Part shown: piece by piece, positions 23,549-34,953 of the stretch | How positions within the stretch are numbered: position 1 is the first letter of the stretch | Layout of the letters: the number at the start of each line of letters is the position of its first letter | From: Neelides folsomi | Taxonomy: Eukaryota > Arthropoda > Collembola > Neelipleona > Neelidae | Length of the DNA stretch: 51,899 nucleotides | Reading direction: 5' to 3' | Assembly: GCA_034687125.1 (NCBI GenBank) | Contig: JAQGBZ010000411.1 | Coordinates: forward strand, 1-51,899 | Translations under genes and position numbers: made by a program | Notes under the pieces: model-generated | What the model was told of the DNA's origin: nothing | Databases searched by the model: none | Seen by the model: only the letters and a program-made list of their open reading frames with translations

Positions 23549-24554
23549 ATGAAGGTATAAATTTTTGTCAGAATAATTAAAATTTAATTTATTTATTAAC
23601 AAAATGTTGTCTCGTTTTAAACATTTTATAATTTGGATTAAAAATAACTCAAATAAAATAATTTTATTTTAATTTTAGATAACGATAGACCTGTTATTAA
23701 AAAATTATAAATTAAATATATATTCTTTATCGACTTTCTTCCTATTGATAATAATTGCTGTTGGACGTGAATCTAAATCTCGTGGTAATTTCTAAAACCG
23801 CCTTATAATAATAAGTATCATAACATAACATAATAAGTCTTCAACTTATACACTAAATGATTTATTTATCCACAGGGGCTTTTTTGGGAAATGGAAGCTC
23901 CGATGAAGATTTCCGTTATTTAGGGAAAATTAACAATAAACGTTTTTATGCTGACATTGCTTCAAGAGGAGTAATCTTCAATTTTAATAATCTGGATTTT
24001 CCCTTTTATTAGCTTTTATTTTAATTATTCATTTATTAATTATAAAAATTGTTAATTTTGTAGAAATATTTTTCCTCGGCATCCCAGAGATGTGTATCCA
24101 TGGACATGCGCTTAGCAGAAATCGGATCGGAAGAAGAAGCTAAAATTTTATCAACGTGGCTCGAAACACACGACAACAATGATGAGTTGAATAAACATTA
24201 TCAATGTAATGATATATATATTTATATTGTATATAGAAATATCTAAAATAAATTTTATATTTGGATTTGATGAACGTAAATTAATTAGTTTAATTAATGA
24301 TTTGATTAATGATTTAATGATTTAACTAATGATTTGTAGATTGGCTTGATGCGGTTGAAATTCCCCAGCCAGTTAAATTTAAATGGGAGACATCACAATT
24401 TGAAGTTGTCATTCCATGGGAAACGGATGTTTCTTTTAATAATCACTCAATGTCTTGTTTAACATTTGGACATACTCGTCATTCAGAAAATGGAATGTTT
24501 AGAAATGAACGATGCGATGTTTATAGAAGATATATTTGCATGCTAAATAACTAA
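23549..24554 (+). CDS. C-type lectin-like protein
   Basis: Five exons: 23549-23554, 23679-23784, 23876-23970, 24064-24205, 24340-24554 (564 nt, 187 residues). The first coding exon has only two codons. The hydrophobic segment at residues 19-37 (STFFLLIIIAVG) is a late signal peptide or signal anchor. The lectin fold follows: a beta-1-like FRYLGKINNKRFYADIASRG, alpha-1 and alpha-2 KYFSSASQRCVSMDMRLAEI and GSEEEAKILSTWL, then WLDA, CLTFG and the closing RCDVYRRYICM. The four disulfide-type cysteines and LAEIGSxEEA are characteristic. The Ca/sugar-binding QPD/EPN and WND motifs are not visible, so carbohydrate binding, if any, is not classical. Arthropod proteins of this kind act in immunity or agglutination (family knowledge). 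It is convergent with the lipase gene 225 bp away. Confidence 0.88.
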
Positions 24555-24779
24555 AATGTTTAATATATTTATATATAATTTATTTATATAAATTAATATC
24601 TATAATAAAATATAAATCATTACTTTTGGAATGTGAATAATTTTTTATAACTCATTTGAAATCACAATTCTCTTATCTATTTAAATAAATGATTTATTAA
24701 GGAGAGTTAATTGTTAATTATTTGTTATCTTATTAATTAAATTTAATAAAATATGACAACACAAGGAATCAAATGGTTA

Positions 24780-26831
24780 TTAGTATTTTTCAAGAAGTTC
24801 GAGTACATGATCGTAAACAAGTTTTCTGGCATCTTTTGCATACGTGAAATCTGGAAAAATAATTTAATAATTAACATTTATATTATTTGTTAATTTTTTT
24901 AATTTTTTAACCATAATTTTATTTTAAAAATAATTCATTTTACCAGTATGAGAAAAGTCTTTATAAGGAACTACATAATTGTCAACGATATTTGACAATT
25001 TTGGTACTAATAACGCAACGTCCTAAAAAACCCAAATTAAAAAAATTAATTAATAAAATTAACAATAAGTATATTGCTTATATTTAAATTGAGTGTATTC
25101 ATTATATTTAAATTATTAATTAACATTATTGAAATTATATTTAAAAATATTTAAACCTCAGGGTCGGCAATGAAATCATTTAGACCAGAAATGAGAGCGA
25201 CTTTAGTTTTAATTTTGGAGAGATCGTAGTCAGGGGGACGGAAGCTTCGATATCTCACCAAATTCTTGGAAATTCCATAATCAAATTGAGCAAATCTTCT
25301 GGACCGAACCAATTGGAGAATGTGAATTAATTGTTTGTTTGAAACTCCTGCCGGTGTATGGCCCATTATCACAGCTACTTTGTCCTAATTGCAATAAATC
25401 AATGAGTATTAAAGAAATTAAACTTTAATTTTGAGTTTATTAATGACTAAATTAATGATTAAAGCTTAAGAGCAATTCTTACAACGTCAAGTTGCGTAGG
25501 GTCAAAACCCCCAAATAGGAACAAAATGTTTCTGCACATGAGTGCCGAAATTGCATCAACTGTGCAAAAAGCTGGAGAAAATTTGGCCAAAATGTTTAAA
25601 AGTCGATCTGGCCTTACGACATGATCTCCCAAAAATTCATACACGAATTTCTATATAAAATATAAAAATATTAAACGTTGTAATTTAGCTATCAGCATTT
25701 AGTAAGTTATTAAGATATTAAATAATTAAATTAACAATAAGTTCAAATTAGAAATTACGCGGTGCAATCTGTTAATTAATGAAAAATATCTAAATGGTGA
25801 TTTCCAATTATGGGCGTAAGCAGAAGGCCCAAGAGAAATCGAAATTGCAATTTTGTTATTGTATTCCGGATGGAGTCCCATAGCAACGTAGAAAATGGAA
25901 GTTCCAATTGAATATCCCACGTAATGAATTTGATCAACTTTTGTTTTGTTCAGGATATAGTCAACACTCGCGGGGAAATCGTAAAGGGCCATTTCGTGAA
26001 AACTAAAATCCCAAAATTCCTTGTCGTTTTTCGTATAATTCATGTGTTTGTCGGAGTAAGTATTCCCGCGGAAATTTCCGAGCCAAACGTCGAAACCAGC
26101 GTCGGCCAAAATATAACCTTAAAAAATAACAAAATATAAACTCATTGAATTTTTACAATTAAAAAATAAATCTTATGATTATTACAATTTTAAATAACGA
26201 TATAATTAAAATTACTAAAATCGCAGTTTTTAGATAAATCGCAATTTTTAGAAAAATCACAGTTTTTAGTCTAACCTAATGAGTTGTTCACACCGTTCAT
26301 CAACCAATCAGAAGAAGTTTGAAAATTTCCATGCAAAACATAAACAACTTTTCCGTCCCCGGTTCTTTTCCTCATGTCATTTTTCCTCGGCGGGATTCGA
26401 TGCAATTCAAGAATGAAACCATCTTTGGTCGTTACATGATGAACTTCAACAGGATATCCATTTTTTCTTATTAATGCTGGCTAATACCCACACATTAAAT
26501 TTCCTCTTTACATTTACATTTTATATTATACAAATCCTTATTATACTAATATTTTTACATTGATTACAAATATATAATATGTTAAATCAAAATTTTAATT
26601 AAATTTAAATTTATTATTTTAAAATAATTTAAATATTAATACAGTTGTTAAATATGCGTCCGGATTAATCCAAGTTGTTCCTCTTATCGGCGGAACCAAC
26701 AAAAGATTTTCTTGTGTTTTGGGGTTCAAAGTTCTTCTAACAAAACCCGGGTTGTAAAATCTTCCTTCGGGGAACGTCGGCCCACAAGCGAATAAAGAAC
26801 AGACGATGTGAAGGGCCACAGTCCCAGCCAT
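24780..26831 (-). CDS. Acid lipase family (lipase 1 / lysosomal acid lipase-like)
   Basis: Seven exons: 26643-26831, 26276-26480, 25759-26117, 25483-25650, 25157-25384, 24944-25022, 24780-24850 (1299 nt, 432 residues, near the family's usual 400). It starts with a signal peptide (MAGTVALHIVCSLFACG). The AB-hydrolase lipase N-terminal motif is NGYPVEVHHVTTKDGFIL. The oxyanion-hole region reads HGNFQTSSDW where most members have HGL. Then comes DVWLGNFRGNTYS, the nucleophile elbow GYSIG (Ser201), Asp377 in GLNDFIADPEDV and His408 in DFSHTDF, so the catalytic triad is complete. The expected reaction is hydrolysis of triacylglycerol or cholesteryl ester, secreted or lysosomal. The GYSIG elbow differs from the common GHSQG, which may affect specificity. 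The ATG at 26829-26831 was chosen because upstream in-frame codons lack an ATG. Confidence 0.95.
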
Positions 26832-29454
26832 CTTCACCCAAAGACACACAAACAGTAAAAGAAGGACCAAAACATGAAAACTAAAGGAGTGTGGGAAGGA
26901 CACACAAATTTGACATTCAAAACAAAGGTTAAAAAACTAACAATCCACCCAAACATATTTAATCAACGCTAAAAGTTAACGCTACAGTTTACATTACTTT
27001 TTACATTTTATACCTAAAGTTTACACTTATTATATTTCTTATACATTCCTTATACATTACCACAAAAGTTAATGTAAATAAATTACTTAATTAACTTCAC
27101 GCATTGTTGGTATAAAGACAATCTGATTGTGCATCAAGTAATGCAAGTACATTTAAGTATTTTATCTGTACGTTACCTGTACATGTACCTTCATATAAGA
27201 ACCTCAAGATTCCTCATATGAAACCATATGAAGATTCCTTCAGGGGTAAAATGGTAAAATGAACAGGAAGTTGTCGTCCTTCACATTCACCTCACTCACC
27301 TCGTGTGTATTTGATTCATTCACTATTTGATATTAGAGAACCAAAACATACACTTGAGGCTTTTTCAGATATTTTATCCCTTTAGTTAAATAAATTTTAT
27401 TTGTTTTTTAACATAGCTAATATTGTATTTACATTGTTTTAATACAATTCATGATTATTTAATTATTTAGTCAGTCTTATGTAACTTGTAACTATAATAA
27501 AAATATAATAGTGGTAATATGTATAATTTCGCATCTGGACTTTTATAAGAAAAAATGAAGAATTTGAAGAAAAAGTGTAATAAAGCCCAAATAGGTTTAC
27601 TTGTTTTCTAATGGTCAAGGCACACATGTACAAAATGTTTTCCTTATACCTTTTACAAGATCATATTACAAATTACAATGAGAAGTTTAGATTTTAATTA
27701 AACCATGTAATTTCAATATGAGTTACTTTTATGAGATAATTTCAATATGTTCGCATCTTATTGTTATTTAGTAATAACATGACATATCCAACTAATGGAA
27801 AGTATTAGATGGATAATTAAGCAATTAAGGAGAGAATCTTCGAACCATTTGACCCCAAGCATAAATTTCACGTTAGATTAAATATTTGCTCAATTAGTGA
27901 ATCAATTTATTTGTATTGCAAATTTACCAATTTTATAAACCAGATCTATTTGGTATAATCCGTATAATAAAATAGTAAAATATGTTACATAACTAATTGT
28001 GATTATTTTAACCTTAACAATGATTATATTACTTATGCCATTTTTTATCATTATGATCTTCATTTGCACTCCATTTTTTTAGAATTTGTCCTAGACAAAT
28101 GGTGTAATTGTTTTGGCGGTGTGAGCAAAAGGACTTTGAGCTGAAAGTCGAGGTGGAAAGAATTGGAGAAAAAAGAATGCAATTGAGTTTTTTAACATTT
28201 GGTATTAAATCACAAAAATGAACTTTTTTCAACAAGCTTTTAACATTAAGCCAATTCAAGGTTATTAAGATCACTGTAAGATGTGAATCATTAAAATATT
28301 TTATAAAAGTCTGCTGTATAAATGTATAATTTATAATGGTTATTAAAAGAAGAATTAAATTTGATTAAAGGAAAAGAATAAATTTTGGCAACATTTAAAT
28401 CGGGAATTTACCAGAATATGTCAGGAAACAATTAAAGTTAACAATTAAAGTTTTCATTCACACAACCAATTTTGTATTTAATTCCAAATTACTCAATACG
28501 ATAAATATGAAAAAAATTTATAAATATCTTTAATGATTAATTCAAATTCCACATCAATAGGAATAATTTGTTCATAATTCATGTTGTTGACTCACAGATT
28601 TGGATTTTAATGTTGGATAATTTTAATTTCAATTTTGAATATAATCAAACTGAGCATTTAATCGACTTGTTTAACTCGCCATTTAATCGACTTACCTATT
28701 TACGTTGTTGGGAAAAGAAATGTTAAATTCATATTTGATTACATATTTAGCAAATGGCCAAAGTTATTAAAAGCTCAATCTGGTGGGTTTTTAAATTAAG
28801 CAAAGTTAAATGTGGACTTTTAATTTTAAATGAAAGCGTTTGGTCCAAATGATTTGGTTATAAATCTCTGTTTGAAAGAACCATTACAATTTTTACCTTC
28901 AAATCCCTTTGCATAAATCCAATATTTATTTTTCCTACTTGTTTTTGTTCTAAATGAATAATGAGATTGGTTTTTTTATGCTGAAACCAAAATGATGATC
29001 CTCAAACTTATTTTTCCTACTTATTAAACACTAATTATTTTTACTTACTTGCATAAATGAATTTATGAATTTTTTATCTCTTGTTAATTCCCATTCAAGC
29101 TAAAAATAAATTCCATTTAAGAAAATACCAAGTAGTTACATTAGTTAAAAGAACCGAGATGTTTTAGCATTTAATTGCTTATTGGACCTTAACTACAAAA
29201 ACGTTGAGCTTCAAATTTGAAAACTTCATTTACTCGTTTCAACTTTCCAATTGCGAAAGAATTGCGAAAGAATTTGCATGAAGGTTTAAAGTCTATTAAA
29301 CATATAAAGTTAAAATTAAAATAATCTTTGTGGGTTCGTAGTGTTAATCTTATGGAATCTCCTTCAAATAATAAAAATTTTCACATTCAAATTATTAATT
29401 TAAACCTCAGTTTTTGTCTTATAATTAAAAACGTCATTTCAATCTTATGACAAA
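26832..29454. other. Long intergenic stretch, no gene seen
   Basis: About 2.6 kb of AT-rich DNA. Short frames exist, for example 28029-28274 on the minus strand, but they lack domain signatures, splice support and coding composition. A short inverted pair (TCATATGAAACCATATGA, near 27215) is the only small structural item noticed. Confidence 0.5.
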
Positions 29455-30152
29455 ATGTTTGAGCCGTTTAATCATCTCAAAGTACTCGGGATTATTTCTA
29501 TTGTAAGTTTAAGAAACTTCCAAAATTTAAAATAATTTAATTTATAAAGATAAACTAACTTAGTAAAATAAAATAAGATTTAAGTTATATTAATAATAAA
29601 TTATTGTTAATAATAAAAACAATTATTTAATATATTTCAGGGTATAGGCATCTGGATTCTTGTCGCATCTGCCTTTTTATTTGCTCCGGTGAACGAAGAG
29701 CGAAAACACAAAGAACGTCACACAGAGAAAGAAAAGGAAATTTTGACGGATTTAAGGGAAGAACTCGTCGCGGCTTTTGTGATGTCGGGAGTTCAAATTC
29801 TCGTTTCGTTGGTTTTCTTACTCGTAAGAAAATTTGGATATTTAATTCTATTTAATTTATTTAATTTAATAAACTTCAATTAACTTTAACTTTATATTTT
29901 TCTTAACAGAGAACGCTTAAATGTTTGAAGCTTTGGATGTTGGTTCAAGTGTCAACGGGATTTGCAGCTGCTGGTTGTTTGGCACTTTCAATTTATGAAA
30001 AATCTTGGGATGGAAATCTCGAAAAATTTTTCCTTGGGTCGCTTGGGGTCGACGTCATTTTTTCAATTGTGGGAGTTTTTTATGCTTACAAAAGTGAGGA
30101 ATTTCATAATTCTTATCATTTTGAAATTCCAAAACCCGATTCTCGTTTATAA
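29455..30152 (+). CDS. Small four-transmembrane protein, unknown
   Basis: Three exons: 29455-29502, 29641-29823, 29910-30152 (474 nt, 157 residues), all GT-AG with phase-0 junctions. It has four predicted membrane spans: GIISIGIGIWILVASAFLF, VAAFVMSGVQILVSLVFLL, LWMLVQVSTGFAAAGCLAL and FFLGSLGVDVIFSIVGVFYA. A highly charged loop lies between spans 1 and 2 (NEERKHKERHTEKEKEI) and a short polar tail at the end. The size and layout resemble tetraspan MARVEL/claudin-like or insect DUF-type four-TM proteins, but there is no diagnostic motif, so no family is claimed. It is convergent with the secreted gene at 30323. Confidence 0.75.
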
Positions 30153-30322
30153 ACACACAAAAGATAAAAACAATAAAGAAACCATTCTGGAATTTTAAAT
30201 TCACTGTTAATTATTTCCATAATTTACACAACTTAAATTAAACAATTAAACATAACTCAATAAACTACTACTATTATTATTACAATGAATGGTATAAAAT
30301 TAAATAAATTTTTTAATAAGCA

Positions 30323-30965
30323 TTACCAAGGCCAATTAAAACCAACACAAATAATAAAACAAACTTGAATTCCCTCCCCATTGAGTTTCCCTCCAATTCC
30401 GAGGATTTTCAATTCACCTCCATTTTGACTAAATTTAATCCCAGAATCAAAAGTTGTAGCAACATTTATCTTCACAGGTCCAATGTTAAACTGTCCTTTG
30501 TGAGCAATGACCCTTCCCATAGCTCCCAAGTAAATATTGTCGGGGTCAACGTCTGCACCAACTATGTAAATTGTAATTGAATTAATTGTAATTTTTAATT
30601 GCTATTAAAATTAATTTATAGTTTGTTGAAACTAAAAGCTTTCTTACTTTCGTAACCCAAAACTCCAATTTTATCAAAAGTCCCATCAGGATTTTCGTTT
30701 TTGGAGCGTAAAAGTCCAATTTCTCCATTGCTTTTCCCACCATGATTTTGAGACTCAGAATATAAAAGTTCAATGTTATTCTCAGATATTTCTCCTCTTG
30801 GAGCTCCTGATAAACATTATTAATTAATAATTGACATTTACAAAATTTTAAATTTTGATGGATGGTTTGATTTAAAGTGTATTCAATAAAAAAATTACCT
30901 TCGGTTTGATAAATAATGATAGGAATTAAAATAACATTTAATAAACTCAGTTTAAAAGAATACAT
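30323..30965 (-). CDS. Secreted protein, unfamiliar family (copy 1)
   Basis: Three exons: 30899-30965, 30648-30806, 30323-30561 (465 nt, 154 residues). The first exon is a signal peptide (MYSFKLSLLNVILIPIIIYQ); an alternative ATG four codons upstream exists at 30977. The mature protein begins GAPRGEISENNIELLYSESQ. It passes through SNGEIGLLRSKNE and DKIGVLGYE, and ends with alternating Gly/hydrophobic beta-type segments: AMGRVIAHKGQFNIGPVKIN, TTFDSGIKFSQNG, LKILGIGGKLNGEG and CFIICVGFNWPW. It is clearly paralogous to the gene at 33958-34953, with shared ELLY, KxGVLG(Y/G)E-I-G, GPVxIN, F(D)(S/T)G(I/V)(K/Q)F and CFIICxGxNW. I do not recognise the family. The Gly-rich repeats with a terminal CFIIC look like a beta-structured extracellular protein. 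Confidence 0.78.
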
Positions 30966-31857
30966 ATAAAAGTACATAGCAGTTATAGCAGTAGATTTAA
31001 TTGAGATTGAAGAACAAGGATATCGTAGTTAAGACTTAACTGTTAAATACTCTAAATAATACATGCATATATACATATAAAAAATAGTCCAGATTATATT
31101 AATTAAATAAGTTAAATAAGTTTATTTGATAATGAATTCCTAAGAATGTCTTATCCTGAAATACTTATTCATTATACCAATATAATTTTTATAAACCTCG
31201 TGATATCTTTAATTAGATAATATGAACTATGACTAATTTACATTATAGATTTATGGTTTATCAATTTTCAAATTGCATTAACATTACCATTTGGTAGTAA
31301 TTGGAATACTTATTCATTTTGTTCAAAATAAATTTTAAAATCGTATTTACCATATTTAAAGATATAAATGAGATATAAGTGTATACATGTAACATGTTAA
31401 TTAAAAACTTTTAATATTCCAATTTTATTGATTTTACCAAGAACCCCAACCTATGGTATATCAGAAATCAGTCACGTCATACAATTAAGGGTTCATTCAT
31501 TATTTAGTTAATTAACCTTATTTATCAACGAAATGATATGTATGTCTGAAAATTTTCAAAAGTGATTATTTTTTATTATACTTTTGACATTGAAAAATCT
31601 ATTAGGATAATCCGTGGAAAATAGTCTCATTTTTGATCATAATGACATTAATTGACAATGATAAATGGTTTTCATAATGAGCTAAACAAAACATACAGAT
31701 AATCTCCACAATACTGCAAGCATGTTAATATTATTATCAGCATGTTAATAATATCAACATTAAATTTAGAAAATTATTTTTTTAGAAATTGATATAATAC
31801 TATTTGTGTAAAATTAAATTAGGTCTCCATAATATTAATCTTTTTATTGATTTGCAA
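30966..31857. other. Divergent intergenic region
   Basis: Lies between the minus-strand secreted gene and the plus-strand ionotropic receptor. AT-rich, no exon supported. It presumably holds both promoters. Confidence 0.45.
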
Positions 31858-33696
31858 ATGTGTTTTTCTCACAATATTTTATTATTTTCAATTGGACTTT
31901 TAAATTACAAAGGACAAGGAATCAAAATCGAACCTGTCAAGTTAAAATATGAAACTTCTTCAGTGATAATTTACAATTTAGATTTTTATAATTCAACACC
32001 AGAAATATTTCATCAGTTTGAATTCAAAAATGAATTTAAAACAATTATTCATTTCTCGAATATTTCCAATATTTTAAATAATTCTTTTTTAAATTACGAT
32101 AAATTCCAATCTCAAGAAAAAGTTATTCTTATGAACGCCACTGCCATTCCTTCTTCAACATCATTTTCATTATTTTATTCAACATTTCGATCAAACGTTG
32201 ACCAATTCATTTTCCACAGTGATTCAAAGCATCATTTAGTTCAGTTTTTAGCTTCTAAAGAAATCCAGCGAATAAAATTAAAATGTGGCTATATTCTGCC
32301 AAAAAACATTTTTCTAATTGAACCAAATAAATATAATGAAAAATTTGAAGAATCTTCTTTTCCTCTTTTACGATCATTTAAATGGATAAATTTGCAAGGT
32401 CGGGTTTTAAAAGTTAACGGAGTTCAAGTCCCGCCCTTGGCAATCATAAACGATCCGAAAAATCTCAAAGGAACAAATTTGAATATTTTTAATTTAGCCG
32501 CCAAAATGTATAATTTTACAGTTGAATACGACATGGACCTAAAACGTGTAATCGCAATTAAACTGCCCAACGGAACTTGGGCCGGATTACTCGGAGATGT
32601 TTTATACCAACGGGCAGATTTTACCATTACTTTGGCCCACGCAGCTTACAACCATCATTTAGTCGACTTTACAGCTTTTATCCACATATTTGATGCCATT
32701 TTTGTTGCCAGACAACCGCGGATTGAACGAGTGAAATGGGAAGGGATTTTGTATCCTTTTACTCCAATAGTGTGGCTTTGTCTCCTAATGGCTTTTTTCT
32801 TGCTAATCCTCGCGTTTTATATAACACTTAAAGTGCAATTAAAGTTTAAATATGGCGGGGGTTTGGCTTATCAATTTTATACAGTGCGGGATAAATTTTG
32901 GAAATCTTTTTCCATCCCATATTCGATATTTGTAGAACAAGGAGTTAAAGAAATCCAAGGGACCAAAATCTTAACGTTGAGTTCACTCTTTTTCGCCATT
33001 GTTGTTTTAACTGCCTATAGAAGCAATTTCGTGTCTTTTTTGACTTTCCCGGTTAAAGAAAAAATCCCGAATAGTTTTGAAGAACTTGAACAAAATCAAA
33101 AATACAAAATTTATTTTCATTTTTTGGGCGGTTTGTTAATTTCTTTTTATAAGAAAACGAACAATCCGGTGACTAAAAGAATTATGAGCCGAATGGTCAC
33201 AGAACCAAATTCAGAAGCTTGTGTGCTAAATGTTGCGCTAAATCCAAATACGGCGTGCATTGGATGGGAGTTGATTTTAAAAATGGCGATTGGAAAGCGG
33301 TTGACTTTGACAACTCGTTTTGAGACGCTTTTTATGAATAAAGAACCTTCACATTCAACTTCAGTCTCATTTGGAGCTCAGAGGAATTCTCCGTATGTTG
33401 AAGCAATGTCTGTTTTTATCTCGAGGGTCAGAGACAGCGGGTTAATTAAAAAATGGAACAATGACATTATTCAGGAATTTATGGATAAAGGGCGCGAAGA
33501 ACTGAAGGGAAAGAAAACAAGCAAAGAATTCAAAATTGTATCGCAGTTTATAAAAGAATCAATTGTCAAATTAAGACCTTTGGCTATTCACAATTTCACT
33601 GCTGCATTTTCCCTAACTGTTATTATATTCATTGTCAGTGTATTAATTTTTAACATGGAGGTTTTTGAAAAAAGAATAATTAAATGTATCAGATAA
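31858..33696 (+). CDS. Divergent ionotropic receptor (IR), intronless
   Basis: A single exon of 612 residues. The frame is open upstream, but the first ATG giving a signal-like start (MCFSHNILLFSIGLLNY) is at 31858. Order: N-terminal extracellular region (about 1-180), ligand-binding S1 (NGVQVPPLAIIND through DVLYQRADFTITL and VDFTAFIH), TM1 (IVWLCLLMAFFLLILAFYI, about 302-322), the pore-loop region (WKSFSIPYSIFVEQG), TM3 (SLFFAIVVLTAYRSNFVSFL, about 378-400), S2, and TM4 (FTAAFSLTVIIFIVSVLIF, about 581-600). AYRSNFVSFLT is the IR/iGluR SYTANLxSFLT equivalent. The Arg that contacts the glutamate carboxylate in iGluRs, expected between TITLAHA and VDFT, is not present, as in divergent IRs. Such receptors are chemosensory ligand-gated cation channels in arthropods (family knowledge); the ligand is unknown. 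Confidence 0.93.
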   Translation: MCFSHNILLFSIGLLNYKGQGIKIEPVKLKYETSSVIIYNLDFYNSTPEIFHQFEFKNEFKTIIHFSNISNILNNSFLNYDKFQSQEKVILMNATAIPSSTSFSLFYSTFRSNVDQFIFHSDSKHHLVQFLASKEIQRIKLKCGYILPKNIFLIEPNKYNEKFEESSFPLLRSFKWINLQGRVLKVNGVQVPPLAIINDPKNLKGTNLNIFNLAAKMYNFTVEYDMDLKRVIAIKLPNGTWAGLLGDVLYQRADFTITLAHAAYNHHLVDFTAFIHIFDAIFVARQPRIERVKWEGILYPFTPIVWLCLLMAFFLLILAFYITLKVQLKFKYGGGLAYQFYTVRDKFWKSFSIPYSIFVEQGVKEIQGTKILTLSSLFFAIVVLTAYRSNFVSFLTFPVKEKIPNSFEELEQNQKYKIYFHFLGGLLISFYKKTNNPVTKRIMSRMVTEPNSEACVLNVALNPNTACIGWELILKMAIGKRLTLTTRFETLFMNKEPSHSTSVSFGAQRNSPYVEAMSVFISRVRDSGLIKKWNNDIIQEFMDKGREELKGKKTSKEFKIVSQFIKESIVKLRPLAIHNFTAAFSLTVIIFIVSVLIFNMEVFEKRIIKCIR

Positions 33697-33957
33697 TAAA
33701 TGCCTAAAAATAATTATTTTATAACAATCTAAAAATTGTATCAATTATATAAATATGAATTAATAAATTATACGACATAAAAGTTTATTTAACTCAAAAT
33801 GAAACCTTAACCTAGGTTAGGTTAGCGTATAGAAATGATAAGAATACATAAAATAGAATGAAAAAAGGAATAATTTAAATATTTATATCTAAATATTATT
33901 TATGTTTTTTATTTATATTATATTTATAAATAATTTTTTAAATATTGAAAAAATAAA

Positions 33958-34953
33958 CTACCAATTAATTCCAAAACAAATAATAAAACAGAATTCAAAG
34001 CCATCTGCAGCAAATGTCCCCCCAACACCAAACAGTTTTGCTTCGACTCCTTTTTGCCTAAATTGAACTCCCGTGTCAAATCCAACCCCAGCGTTAATGT
34101 CAACAGGTCCAGCATGTAATGTCATATCAGCCACAGTGGTCCGTCCCATAAAAGAAGTTTCTTCTTCGTCTCCTCCGACTAATTAAAATTATAATTAAAC
34201 TATAATGAATCTAAATGGAATTAAAATAACAATAAAAATTAAATAATAAATATAATTATAAAGATTAAATAAAGATATGTCGAAATTGCTTTCTCCACCC
34301 AAAACTCCAAGTTTACTTGAAACACCAACGGCGTCTGGTTTTGCTCTGGTGTTCATAACATCAATTTCTGCCCTAACTTTGACCCCTGTTTGATGAGCTT
34401 GACCGTATAAAATTTTATTACTAAATACACCGTCATTTGTTTCCCATCTTGAAACTACTATTAGATATTTAAATATTGGAAACAATATTTAATATGACAC
34501 TTCCACTAATTAATTTACTAATTAAGTTAATTTACCTGCGCTAGCGTGATTACTTCCATCCTTACTTTCCGCACTTGCATATAATAATTCTCGACTTTCC
34601 CTCGACGTTGAATCATCTTAAAGAAAAGAGTTTAATTGTGTAAAATTGAATAATATTGTGGCTAATCTGTAGAAGCAGTGAGGAGCATCGTCGAATCGAG
34701 TGTCAACGCAGCAACCCCTTTCTCTACATTTAGATTCGTAAATTCCTGGCCATCCATAGTCAATTCTATCAGATTTTAGGAAGAAGGGAACCCAACATAC
34801 GATCTCTCTCTTTATTCGAGCTCCTAAAAATTATTTTTTTATTTTAATCTTAAAACAAATGTTTTTTAAAGAAAATGATTTTTAAAAACCTCCAATTTGG
34901 GATATAAAAGACATATTCATAATCAAAACAAGAATTAATTTTATCACTTCCAT
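33958..34953 (-). CDS. Secreted protein, unfamiliar family (copy 2)
   Basis: Main model, four exons: 34890-34953, 34536-34616, 34290-34454, 33958-34178 (531 nt, 176 residues). Exon 1 is a signal peptide (MEVIKLILVLIMNMSFISQ). Exon 2 encodes DDSTSRESRELLYASAESK, matching ENNIELLYSESQ in copy 1. Exon 3 contains KILYGQAHQTGVKVRAEIDV and SKLGVLGGE. Exon 4 gives IGGDEEETSFMGR, HAGPVDINAGVGFDTGVQF and the terminal CFIICFGINW. The intron between exons 3 and 4 has a GC donor (GAAA|GCAATT). Splicing there yields GVLGGE-IGGDEE, colinear with GVLGYE-IGADVD of copy 1, whereas reading through adds a meaningless AT-driven tail. An alternative second exon encoding a trefoil domain lies in intron 1 and is described separately. 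Secreted; function unknown. Confidence 0.78.
34618..34823 (-). CDS. Trefoil (P-type) domain exon, alternative terminal exon of copy 2
   Basis: Inside intron 1 of the gene at 33958-34953, an exon starts after the acceptor TTTTTAG (ag at 34824-34825) in the phase required by exon 1 (G|GA). It stays open for 67 codons and ends at TAA 34618-34620. Joined to the signal-peptide exon it would give an 89-residue secreted peptide. The sequence carries a trefoil pattern: C31 in IVCWVP, RIDYGWPGI, C54, ERGCCVD (C59, C60) and APHCFY (C71). Five of six trefoil cysteines are present; the second (expected in RxDCGxPG) is Tyr44, and the usual Trp before the last Cys is His. Trefoil peptides bind mucins or glycans and are protease resistant (family knowledge). 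Its stop overlaps the acceptor of the main exon 2, so the two exons would be mutually exclusive. Confidence 0.65.

Noticed and set aside
28029..28274. 81-codon minus-strand frame in the 26.8-29.4 kb gap
   Set aside because: Low-quality composition, no signal peptide or domain, not linked to any exon.
34195..34289. Read-through of exon 3 into a hydrophobic tail in copy 2 of the secreted family
   Set aside because: The tail is AT-driven, and the paralogue supports splicing at the GC donor instead.
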